DNA of 64,000 nt from contig NC_133032.1 in assembly GCF_048771995.1 (NCBI RefSeq), positions 28,855,501-28,919,500 of the forward strand. The letters are read 5' to 3'. Origin of the DNA: Taeniopygia guttata (lineage: Eukaryota > Chordata > Aves > Passeriformes > Estrildidae). Positions within the stretch are counted from its first letter, which is position 1. Each line of letters begins with the position of its first letter. The position numbers and the translations under genes are program-made. Shown here piece after piece: positions 13,143-23,400 of this stretch. The notes under the pieces are model-generated. The model was not told the DNA's origin, searched no databases, and saw only the letters and a list, made by a program, of their open reading frames with translations.

Positions 13143-13763
13143 TGTCAGAATCTGTGGCATTGATGATTCTGAGATTATAAAAAGTCTCTGTCTTTCAGCC
13201 CTGTTGCCAAAGAAGAAGCCATAATTCGTCTGTGCTGGTTTTCAAGGTTGCTTATTCTGTTTATCTCTAACATGTTCTGCTGCCCTGCCGCAGGTCTGTC
13301 CTGCAGGGCAGCGTGTGGGGCTCTGCCCTCAGTGGGATGTTACAAACATTATATACCAGAAACTACCTGTGCTATATTTACAGTAACGTGCCAATATCTG
13401 TCACCTACGTTGAACAGTGTGTCCCCAGCCTAAACCAACAGAAAAATGCCAACACTACAGTGAAACATGGAGGGCATGAAGAAGGAGAAAAAGGACAAAA
13501 CACACCCAATTTCCTCCATCTTGTCCCCTTTGAACCCCTAATCTAGAAACCTAAAATTTTACTTTTGCACCTGTGCCACACTTAATTATTACTTATATCA
13601 AACACTCAGAGCTTGTAATTCATCCTGTAAGATTGAAAACTCTTTTCCATGGACAGGGATCAGAGACAGTGTCTCTGGGGGCTCTGTACAGGGGGTTACT
13701 GACCCCTGCCAGGGTCCCAGGGTCCCTGCCAGGGCAGCCAGAGGGAAGCCCTGGATTCCCACA
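13143..13763 (+). mobile_element. Solo LTR inserted in a CR1
   Basis: A 621-bp TGT...ACA segment (TGTCAGAATCTG to GGATTCCCACA) is flanked by exact 6-bp copies of GCCCAG at 13137-13142 and 13764-13769. The CR1 reads continuously across it. An internal ATTATAAAAAG (about 13176) could be the U3 TATA box, which is the basis for the strand call. The sequence matches a passerine ERV LTR family by memory. A 6-bp duplication favours class II (ERVK-like) integration, but one matching base could be chance, so ERVL (5 bp) is not excluded. No internal retroviral genes remain. Confidence 0.85.
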
Positions 13764-13910
13764 GCCCAGCTGTTTTCCACTGAGCAGATTTCCAGCCACT
13801 CTGCTCCAAATCTGTAGAGCTGCATGGATTTATTGTGGCCAACCTGCAGGGCTTTCATTGTTTAAGTAAAAAAATTGAGTCGATTAAATAAAAAAGTGAA
13901 CTTGATGAAG
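13764..13910 (-). mobile_element. CR1 LINE, antisense, part 2
   Basis: Continues the CR1 of 12487-13142 with TTTCCAGCCACTCTGCTCC, GTAGAGCTGCATGG and TTATTGTGGCCAACCTGCAGG, in the expected order for an antisense CR1. It fades into A-rich DNA after about 13,865. Confidence 0.8.
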
Positions 13911-13940
13911 TAAAAAAAAAAATTAAAATGGGGCTTTCAT

Positions 13941-14045
13941 AGCCTCACAGAATGGTTTGGTTTGGAAGGGCGTTTTGTTCCATCTCCATGCCAGGGACAG
14001 GGACAGCTTCCACTAGACCAGCTTGCTCAAAGCTCCATCCAGCCA
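13941..14045 (-). mobile_element. CR1 3'-end fragment, antisense, next to promoter
   Basis: CTCACAGAATGGTTTGGTTT followed by GGAAGGGCG, CCATGCCAGGGACAGGGACA, CCACTAGACCAG and CAAAGCTCCATCCAGCC is the reversed CR1 terminus. It ends about 50 bases before the CpG island begins. Confidence 0.9.
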
Positions 14046-14127
14046 ACACGTTCATGGATGAGGCATCCATAACTTTATTCGGTGTAAGCCTTGCAGGAAA
14101 ACGGGCGTTCCTGACGGCTCCGCAGCG

Positions 14128-14175
14128 CCTCACGGGGCCCTGCCCGCGGCCCCTCACGGGGCCCGGCCCGCGGGC
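14128..14175. repeat. 24-bp tandem duplication in promoter
   Basis: Two adjacent copies of a GC-rich unit beginning CCTCACGGGGCCC start at 14128 and 14152. They differ by few bases and lie in the promoter 180-230 bases upstream of the start codon. Confidence 0.75.
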
Positions 14176-14226
14176 AGAGCTCGGCGCTTCCGCCGCCCGC
14201 CCGCCGGGGGCGCCCGAGCGCCGCCC

Positions 14227-14232
14227 CACGTG
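14227..14232. promoter_or_regulatory. CACGTG E-box in promoter
   Basis: A perfect palindromic CACGTG, extended as CCACGTGACC, lies 127 bases upstream of the start codon next to a CCGCCCC GC box. This form is bound by USF, MYC/MAX or MITF/TFEB family bHLH factors. Use in vivo is inferred. Confidence 0.5.
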
Positions 14233-14323
14233 ACCCGTGCCCACGCCCCGCCGAGGCACGGAGCGCCGGGCCGGGCGGACGGGGAGCGCCGGGCCGGGCC
14301 AGGCCGGCGGCCGCGGGGCTGGG

Positions 14324-14338
14324 GGCGGCGGCGGCGGC
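14324..14338 (+). repeat. Short GGC triplet tract in 5' leader
   Basis: About five GGC/CGG triplets end roughly 20 bases upstream of the start codon, probably within the transcribed 5' leader. The tract may form leader structure and vary in length. Confidence 0.8.
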
Positions 14339-14358
14339 GCGGGCACCGGAGCGCCAGG

Positions 14359-14466
14359 ATGTCGCGGTCCGTTCTGCAGCCCAGCCAGCAGAAGCTGGCG
14401 GAGAAGCTCACCATCCTTAACGACCGCGGCGTCGGCATGCTCACCCGGCTTTACAACATCAAGAAG
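14359..14466 (+). CDS. NCKAP1: NCKAP1 exon 1 coding part (residues 1-36)
   Basis: Encodes [20 protein letters not shown] and on to YNIKK. The ATG at 14359 has A at -3, and the frame has no in-frame ATG upstream. The donor is AAG|GTGCGG and the intron phase is 0. The following frame stays open by GC bias but is intron. Confidence 0.97.
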
Positions 14467-17400
14467 GTGCGGGGGGCCCCGGCCGAGAGGGGGGGGGGCG
14501 GTGAACGGGAGCCGCCCCGGCGCGATCCTCAGCGCCGCTCGGGCCGGCGCTCCGCTGGGCTCGCGGCTGTGCCGGCTGCGCTGCGGCCTAGCGGCGGGGC
14601 CCGGGAGGCTGGGCGGGAGCCGCCCGGCCCGGCAAGGGGGGCCCGGGGCTTTGGTGCGGCCGCCGCATCGATACCGGCGGAGAGGGATGGAGGAATGGAG
14701 GAGGCCGGGCCGATGCTGGCGGCGCCCGCAGGAGCGGGGCCTGGGCCCGGCGCAGCCCCCGGAGCCGCTGCCGTGCGTGACTCACACGAGCCGCGAGTGG
14801 GCAGCGCCGCGGGGCTTTTCCCACGCCGAAACCTGTCGCTACCGAACGGATAAAGGGGCTCGGGGTAAAATTAGTAAGTTAATTTCGATAAGTTCGAGGC
14901 GCGCGGTTGCTTAGCAGCTCTCGGCGTGAGATGGAGCGGGCGCTCGGAGCTGCCGGCGGTGCTGGAGCAGCTCCCCGGCTGCCGAGGGGAGCGGAGCGGC
15001 GTTGGCCCGGGTGAGGTGGCTCGGAGGTGCAGGAAGCTGTAGGTCTGGGTGTTGAGAGAAGGATGGGTCACGCCTTCGGTTCATTTCTCGGTTAATTTCT
15101 CTTCTGGAGGTAATCGTTGTGCTTTGCTGTAGGAAAGAACGTAGTTCATGGCCGCGGAATCATAACATTATTTGGGTTGGAAGGGGACCTTGAAGATCAT
15201 CTAGTTCAAACCTCTGGGCTGGGTGGTTGTATCCTTCCCAGGTTCATTTTCCTAATGAGTGATAGACAGTCTGAAAGTGTATGACCCCTCAACCCACTCC
15301 CAGTAATGAATACTCGTTGGGATTTTATTGCTTTGCCTTGAACACACTTATTTGAGAAGGTTTTTTTTTTTTCTTATTTCAAAGAAAATGCTAGTTATTA
15401 CCTTTGAGCAGCAAATTAGACCTTTGTGGGTTCAGCACATTAAGATTTCAGTGCTGTTTCTATGCTGGGTTCAGCTGCAATGGCAAAGGGAGTTTTAGAG
15501 TTCTAGGTGCTTACTTGGGCCTCTGACTTCTGAACCCAGGTTTCTGTCAGGAGTGACCCTGCCTGACTGATCTGAGGTAAAGGATGTGTTTTGTCAAAGT
15601 TTTTTACTCATATGGGAAGAAGTAAGAACTACCAGAAGAAGTAAGGACTACCAAGCACAATGTGGATTTTAATTAAGGTGTTTTCTCAGGGAAAAAAACC
15701 CAACAAACGAAGTGATTGAAGTATTTAAAAGTCAGCATTCATCCAAAGCCATTTCACTATTTGATGTGCGCTTCAGTGCACTGAAGAAACTGACATAAAT
15801 CAGGCATTCTGACTAGATTATTGCAAATCCCTGTGTTTCTGAAAGGTTCCTTTTAGTCTGTAGTTTTGTACATTGGAAAGTCCCTTCAGTTAAATAATGG
15901 TAGCAATATAATTGCACTTCTAACAAACAGAAGTCCGCAATTCATGGGGAAAACCATCAAAATGAGGAAGCTGTTTGTGTGAATGCTTGTTGTGCTTTGA
16001 GATAAATATCCCAGGTGAAAAATGAGCAAGGGGAATTTCTCCTAAGCACAGCACTGCTTTGTGGGGCAGGAAACAGGACTGGAGAAATTAAACCTCGGCT
16101 TGATAGCTCTGCCTTAGCCATTGTGAGTCTGGGCTCTGTTTTCATTCCCAGTGTTCTGATACAGGGACATTTACTCCTGTTAAATGTTCCAGTGCCTACA
16201 GACATGTTTCTCCTTGGCATGTTTGGATGGCAGAGTCCTGAGCCTGTTGGCCCATATGGTGGTAGCTCTGCTGATCTGATGTTTAGGAAGTGATGCAGAT
16301 GGACAGGCTCTCTGTAGGGGAGCATCAGCACTGTCGGTGATACCGTTTTTTCCTGCAAATGCCAAGTACCAAGTCCAAAATTGATAGGTCTTGCATATAG
16401 AGAGAGAGTAGGCATGACCAAGTGGCTTGATTATTGTGTCGTGTGTAGTTTTGCAAATGTGGAGGTGTCCCAGGCACACCTCTTGTGTATTCATGTAGAG
16501 ATTTGTAAATTCAAATAGTAGTTTTCTTCAGCTGCAGTTAGTAATGCTTGACAGGGGGAACTGGCCAGCTCAGAGGGTGAGCCCAGAAGTCTTGGGATTG
16601 ATTATTGTATTTTATTGTGAGTCACTCTTCGGCCCAGCTGACTGCTTGGAACACTTTAGTTTTGTTTAATTTTTTTTCCCTCTCTCTAAGGTGTCAATTG
16701 CAAGACTGCTGTTTAAGATTCTGTCATAGCTCTGTTGAAGATGATACCGAAACTCACATTACTAGAAAACCACACAATATGTGGGTTTGCGGTTAAAGGA
16801 AATGGTTAAGACTTTTTTTAATAAGAGGAAGTGAGAGCTTGAAATATGTGTAGCAGCAGTAGAGATTGCTCTAGATGCTGTCTAGAGAGTACAGATTTTT
16901 GAGTATTAAGAATTTCCTCAACTGTTAGAAACAAAGCAGGAAAATTTTACTTCCCAAAGAATCACAGAAGTTGTTAAAAGCAGTTAGAAACAATGATTCT
17001 TTGTTTCATCTTCCTATACAAATTTCAGTTTTGTTGCTGTTGTGCTTATAGCTGATAATTGTTCATAGTTTCCTGTTTACTGACCTTCTGTGCTACTGTT
17101 GCCTTTTGAAACAGTTAAAAGTTTGTTGTTTTTAAAACAGAGTATCTGACTGTATGTTTTTTTGTCTCTAAAAGTGACATGGAAATTAGGAAAAATGAAG
17201 TTACTAAGGTAATAGTCAATGATGAGCCAGAACTTCTATTTGCACCCTTTAAGGAGGTGGATTTTTTGTTGCTGTTGTTATTTTGAAGGATGTTCTCTTT
17301 GCTTGCTGTTTTCAGCTGTCTTTTGCATTGGGACCAGTATTAGTAATAAACTTGGAACTCTTACCCTTGTGATGTCTCTCTTGGTTTGTTGCTTCAGTTT

Positions 17401-20400
17401 TTTTAAGAATTTATCCACAGTTATCTAGGTTATTGTCTACCCTGCAACTTGTGCCATTACTTGCCTACATCTACACATCTATAAATCCAAGACAGCAGGG
17501 TTTTTTCATGCCATCCTGGCTCAGGTGAAGCTTGGATTTCATGATTACCTTCCAGAGCAGAACAAGTTTTGTGTTGGTAAGCTTTGTGCAAATGCTGCCA
17601 TTACTGTCAGCTGTTTAGTTTGAGAGTGGTGGCAGCAGAGAATAATATTTTTGTGGGCCTGTCTCTGTTTGTTTATAAAGCCCTTGGATAGCAGGATGTA
17701 TTTACAGTAAGAGATTTGATCTGTAAATCAATTTTTGATTTTTTAAAAATTTTTGATCTGAAGAAGAGATTTAGGCACAGCCAATCAAGGGGGTGTGGTT
17801 TTGATGAGTGTTGAAGTAGTACTACAGTCAACAAGACTGCTAGGGATGGAGGATAAGGTTTTGAATTATTTAGAGTATATGTTAATCAAACATGACGAGT
17901 CTGTTATTTAGCATGAATTGCTTTGCTAGCAGTGTTCTGTTGTTCTTCACAGTATAGATTTAACGTTGGTTCACAAGATGTTGTTTAAATGTTATTAACA
18001 AAACAAATTATTTTGAGTTTCCCAACTTGATTACATAGTATCTGAAAAATGAGGCTCTTAAACCATCTCTTAGATGTGAACTGCATAATCAAACTGAAGT
18101 CATAGATGAGGAACTTAACTGTTGCAGAGGCTTCAGTTGATTTTATATTTTCTTTGAAGGTGTAGTAGTGGAAATACTGGATTTTTACCTATATTGAGGA
18201 TGTTACTACTTGAATTTAAAAGTTGTAACAGCTAGGTAATTGTTTTATTAGTAGAACCAGTCGATAAAGTGTACAGTTTTGCTCAGGCATTTGAGCAGTT
18301 CTTCAGGAAATGGAAGAGATTTTAGGTGACTGCAAGGCTATGGGAAGTTTCCAATATGCAGAGCTCTGAAGTTTGGAATGGTGTGGGATTAGATCACCCT
18401 TTGGACACAGAGCTCTGTGCTGGAGTGCAGACCTTTGAGCTGAGAGGAAAAGCTCACCAATAATTTAGTTTTGAATTGTAAGGTTGGTGCTGAACAGATA
18501 ATGCCAGGTAATGCCTTCAGGTCACTGGAAGTGGCCCAGGGTGGGGCAGTATTGCTCCCACAGATGTCATCAGTTCTTTAAAGGTTAAAATGAAAGTATA
18601 TGTTTGTGTCTGTGATCTTGGAGGAATGGCTTATAATACTTGCTATTGATAGGCAAAGGAGTAAGCCCCAAACAAACTCACAGTGCTGGCAATTAAAAAA
18701 AAAATTCCTTTGCTCAAGAAGCAAATGCTTACCTGGTGATACAGTTTAATACTATTATTTTTCAGTCAGAAAAACAATTAAATTTGTAAAGGAACAGAAA
18801 GACTTAGTAATAAAATAAAAATGTCCCAAAAATATAGAGAATGAATTTTTCCTTTTGCATCAAGAGTAGATGCACAGAATTATCTTGCCTTGCTTCTTGG
18901 CTTACAAATACAAGTTACCTTGCCCCCTGCAATTGCTGTTCATTTTGTGTTAACACAAAACCATATCCAGTTTTAGTTGCAAGAGATTTTTAAAGTTGTA
19001 TGTAGAGGTAAAAGTAATTACAGTTCCCATCTGAGGTTCAGAGTAGAAAAGGCTTTCCCATTGCCTTGCTTCTTTTTATTAAGGTATTATTTTATAAACT
19101 ACATTGAGGAAAAGTTTCGTGGCAGTGAAACTTCTTACTTTTTTTAATTCTTTGCATTTCACCTGCCCCATATTTAATTAGTAGAACCAAGGCCTTAAAC
19201 AGGTGCTACAAACACAAGAGGACAATGTGAATTTATCACTGTACAGACAGTGTCAAACCCAGTATATTGCATTTGTTCCCAAGGTGATGGGCCACTCTGG
19301 TAGGGACAGTTTAGAAGATACTTTACATGTTGACTTTACAAGGCTGCTGATGTGACCTCATCTGATTGTTCTCATGAACAATCTAAGGAAGTGCAGTCTG
19401 GATGAAGTTGTGGTGATGAAAGCAGATGGATTGCCATATTAGGGAATGACTGTAAAGATCTCATTGGGAATAACATGGGTCTTGTTGGGGTGTATCCTAC
19501 TTCTGGTCCCAGTCACTCTTTGATTCTACAACCTAGATCACACCTACAGCGTGCTTAATAAATTTATGTGTAGGAAACTGGGACAAGCTGCAGAATCTAA
19601 TTGAAATTCAGCTTGAGCTTAGGAATTGTAGGTATGGTCTAACAGGCTTGGAGGTGGCTGAGCAAGTATGATTGTAAGCTATTTTGTGCTTAGTGGAATT
19701 TAAAGGACAAAATGAGAAGTAATGAGATATCAAGTCTGGAGAAAGTAGCTGGTAAAGGTTAGGGACATCCTAGGGCAAAAAAGAGCTGGGTAAGTTTTGC
19801 TGCAAAAAATCAGGGATGATATGAGGTTATATAAATGTGTGAGCAAGATAATCTGAAGGAAAAGTAAGGAATTCCTTTTTGCTCTACATCCCCTTCATTG
19901 AGATTCATTGAAAATATATCTGATTGACCGGTCTTTTCAAGGAAGATGTGGACAAAATGGACAAAGTTCAGGGCAGAATACTAAAGACAAGTGGGGCAGA
20001 AAATTGCACCCATTTAAAAAATGGGGATGTTTTTTCAAGTCAGCTTATAAGTAATACAAATTTGTAACTATTTAGAACTCCAGTAGAGAGATGGGGAATA
20101 GTTTGTGCCACCAGTGTGACCACCAGAGATCTAGGAGTGAGGGATTAAATTAAATATTGGAAAATGAATTGAATATTTGAAAAGACTGTGAGAATGTTTT
20201 TGAACATAGCCTGTTTGAGACTTGTAAGTAAAGAGCGGGCAGACATATCCCAGGAGCAACACAGATACAGTTGATCCTGCCTGGGAGCAGGAGAGGTAGG
20301 TAGGCAATTTCTTGTGGTCCTTTCTAACATTTTCTTCTGATTTCACATGAATTTACATTTTACTTAATTGAATTTTTGAGTATTGATACACTAAGGTTGA

Positions 20401-23400
20401 AAGTAAGGTCTGTACTTGGGGTTCAGCACACACCAAATAATGAGTAAACACAAATAATGAGGGAAGATGACTTGTTTAGATTTAGGAAACACTGGACTGA
20501 TTGCAACGCCTTTAATTGTAATTTTGAATTTATATGAAGGTACATTATCTTTCAGATAGAAAGTGCAACAGCTGTTAAATTTCTAATAACTTTGTGCCAT
20601 ATTTTGGGTATGTTCAAGGCCTTTAGAGACTCTTCATAAGGTAGTTACATGGAGACTTTCTTCTGCTTCCAGGTCTTGGTTGAAACTATTAGCATAATTT
20701 GTATCAAGATACAGGTTTACCTTTCATCATTTATGTAACTACAAGCATAAGTAATGTCATTTGCTTAGTACAAGGTCACCCTAGCTATGCTGGTGTAGGA
20801 CAGTTAAATTTTAGCCATCAAAAATATTAAACTATACTCTAATAATTTGTCCATGTGTGACCTGCTAATTCTTGCATCTTGTTGGACAGATTTTAAAAGG
20901 CTTTATTCACAAAACTTATCTGGGACCAGCCTGTTTAATAATGAACTTAAGCTTTCACAATCTGTAATACAGGCAAGCAGTTGTGGTAGGCTTAATCAGA
21001 GGTATTAAAGCAAATGTAGTGTGAACCACTGTTCAAAGCAGCCCTCTATGGTTTATTCCTCTCTCTTTCCTTCTCAGTAGTTTGGCTTTTTCAGAATTAG
21101 AGATTGTGAGTTCATAATATTAATTGTTTTAAATGCATGGCAAAACCAAAGAGTATATAATAGGTTTTATCCTACAAAAATATAATTAATGGTAAAAACG
21201 TTTCTCTGAATGTTTGACTGTTACATTTAGTATAATTTACAGGCTGCACAGCTGGAAACCAGGCATGCAAACTTAGAGATATGTCTTAGCATGAATTCTT
21301 TAATGCCAGCAGCTCTTCCAAGGCTGTTTTACTGTGCTGCCTTTCTGGCCTATCAAAATAGAGTGCTGTAGTAAACTGTAAATGGGACATACAGGAGCTT
21401 TTCCTGGTTTTGGGTCTGAGGCATCCTGAAAGTATTTCCATTTACTGATCCAAATTACTAACTTGGGGAATGGCACAGTTTTTACTGTTGCTGAAATTCC
21501 ATCAATTTCCTTCTTAAATTCTTAAAGTTTTGTAGTGCAGATTCATTTGTAAATGGAATTTTAAGGTGAAGTGATTTGTTGACTGAGATTATTTCAGTGT
21601 ATGTTGTCACAGTCAAGTGGAGCTGTGTTTAGCAGTGTTTTATCTCAGCTCTGCAGTAACAGCAAATCAAGATCTCTCGAAGTAATAAATACATTAAATT
21701 GCTGCAAAGTATGGTTTATAATAATCTGCTGGTGTAGGAAGTTTGGGGGATGAAAATACAAAATTTTTAACTAAAATTGCCCTGTTTCTCTTTTATTGGG
21801 AGACAGCCCTGCTGCTAATTTAGAATAGTTTGGTTTAGCAACAACAAAAGAAAATAAATAATAGGTCTTTCCATAATACAATAAATATTTAGGCTTTATT
21901 TTTTTACCATTCTAAGCCATGTAATTCAGGTGATACTTCCCAGTGTTCTTATTCAAGGACACATAACACGTTGATGTGAATGAGTGGCATGAGTGAAGCT
22001 CAGGGGTTTTAAATGCAAGTTTGGGGCACTGACTACTGACAGTGATTGAACATAAACTTCCTTTTATTCATGCTACTTCAGCTGCATGTATATAGTTATT
22101 TTGTTGATTGATGTTTTTTTCTTCTCCTTCAACATCCTCTGCCCTCAAATCCGAAGTAAATGTTAAACTTAGATTTTTACAGTGAGAGCTGTAACAGTAT
22201 TGGGCAAAAGGTCTCTTTGCTATATATTAATGTTGGTTTATTCTGGGCCAAAGGCAGTTGAACTGGATTCTGTGTTCCTGTTTAGAGGCCACTTATCTTA
22301 GATGCAGGCCTTAAGCAGATTTTTGTAGTGTTCTGTTTTCTTGTTGGCTGCTTGAATGAATACAACATAGAAAGTATAGATATATGTAATATTCTTAATT
22401 TTCAAAGTGAAATTAGTATAGAAGAACCTAATAGCATCAAGTGGGGAAGAGAATCTGAATTTTGTGTAGTAATAATATAATTATTTACCTCATTAGGGTA
22501 GGTGGGAAAATGCTGCTTTAATTCAAAACATATGGCCTAAACATGTGTAAACAGTGCAGGTAGTCTGATCTCTCTGAAGCTTAGTAACTATGCATATGAT
22601 AGCAAATCAGGATTGTGAATAGTGAATTTCTTAGCTATAGAAATCATATTGTTCTTGGTGGTGGTTACACAGAATGACTTAGTTGAGAGCTTATGAGAGC
22701 AGGGTACCATTCTAAAAATCTGTGGAAAGAAATGCTGTGTAACTTGAAGAAATCCAGCATTTGAATCCATTACATTTTTAAAAAATTATGTAGATTAGTT
22801 TCTAACCATAACTTTGCATGATCTTTTTCAGCATAGCTGCTTATCAGCTGTTTAGTAATGTACAAAGGAATTCAGAGTTGACTGCTGGGAGATTCTTTTG
22901 AGTATAATATTTTGGGGCTGAAGCAGCTGGAATCTCATAGCTTCAGAACTCTCTTCTGTGAATGCTGCACTAGTAAAAACATTTTTAATTTGTGAATTTC
23001 TTTTTAATGCTCAAAATTGTAGTAATTCTGGGTTGTGGGGTTTTTCCTAATAAGAAATGAATTGAGGAATGGTTGTTGCAAGCCACATTGGGGGGAAAAA
23101 AGTGATACTGAGGTTGAGAAAGGACCTACTGGTTTTGGCTGGTGCTCAGAAGTCTATGTGAATACTGGAGAGCTGTATATGGGCAAATGGCCTTTGTATG
23201 TTCTACCAGTGTTCTACCCATTACAGTACTCACAAGGGATTTTGTATTGGCCAATACAACTATAAAAAGCAAAACCTACATTTCTTATCTACATTTTAAG
23301 GCTATTGCCCTCAATGTTTTTGTTCTTTTTAGAGCAAAATTCTGTTTGTGTCTTACCACACTTTCATACTTGTGCAAAAGTGCTAGGATTGGAGTTTGCA

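Larger units (their letters stand above)
14098..15020 (+). promoter_or_regulatory. NCKAP1: CpG-island promoter and 5' leader of NCKAP1
   Basis: GC content and CpG density jump sharply near 14,098 and fall away after about 15,020, covering the presumed transcription start, the leader, exon 1 and the start of intron 1. GC boxes (GGGCGG/CCGCCC class) occur around 14221-14227 and 14273, and a TGACG half-site lies at 14112-14116. I see no TATA box at a sensible distance, which fits a dispersed housekeeping promoter. The exact start site cannot be read from sequence alone. Confidence 0.85.

Noticed and set aside
13952..14346. Open frames on both strands between the CR1 tail and the start codon
   Set aside because: They mix repeat-derived and CpG-island sequence and show no family signature. 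At most one could act as an upstream frame if transcription starts early.
14230..14914. Long GC-rich open frames (207 and 225 codons) across exon 1
   Set aside because: They start at GTG, not ATG, and run on through the intron 1 donor only because GC-rich DNA has few stops. Only the 36 codons from 14359 to 14466 are real.
15957..16494. Overlapping 154-, 104- and 92-codon frames in intron 1
   Set aside because: Opposite-strand and frame-shifted overlaps without homology; likely chance frames in a slightly GC-richer patch.
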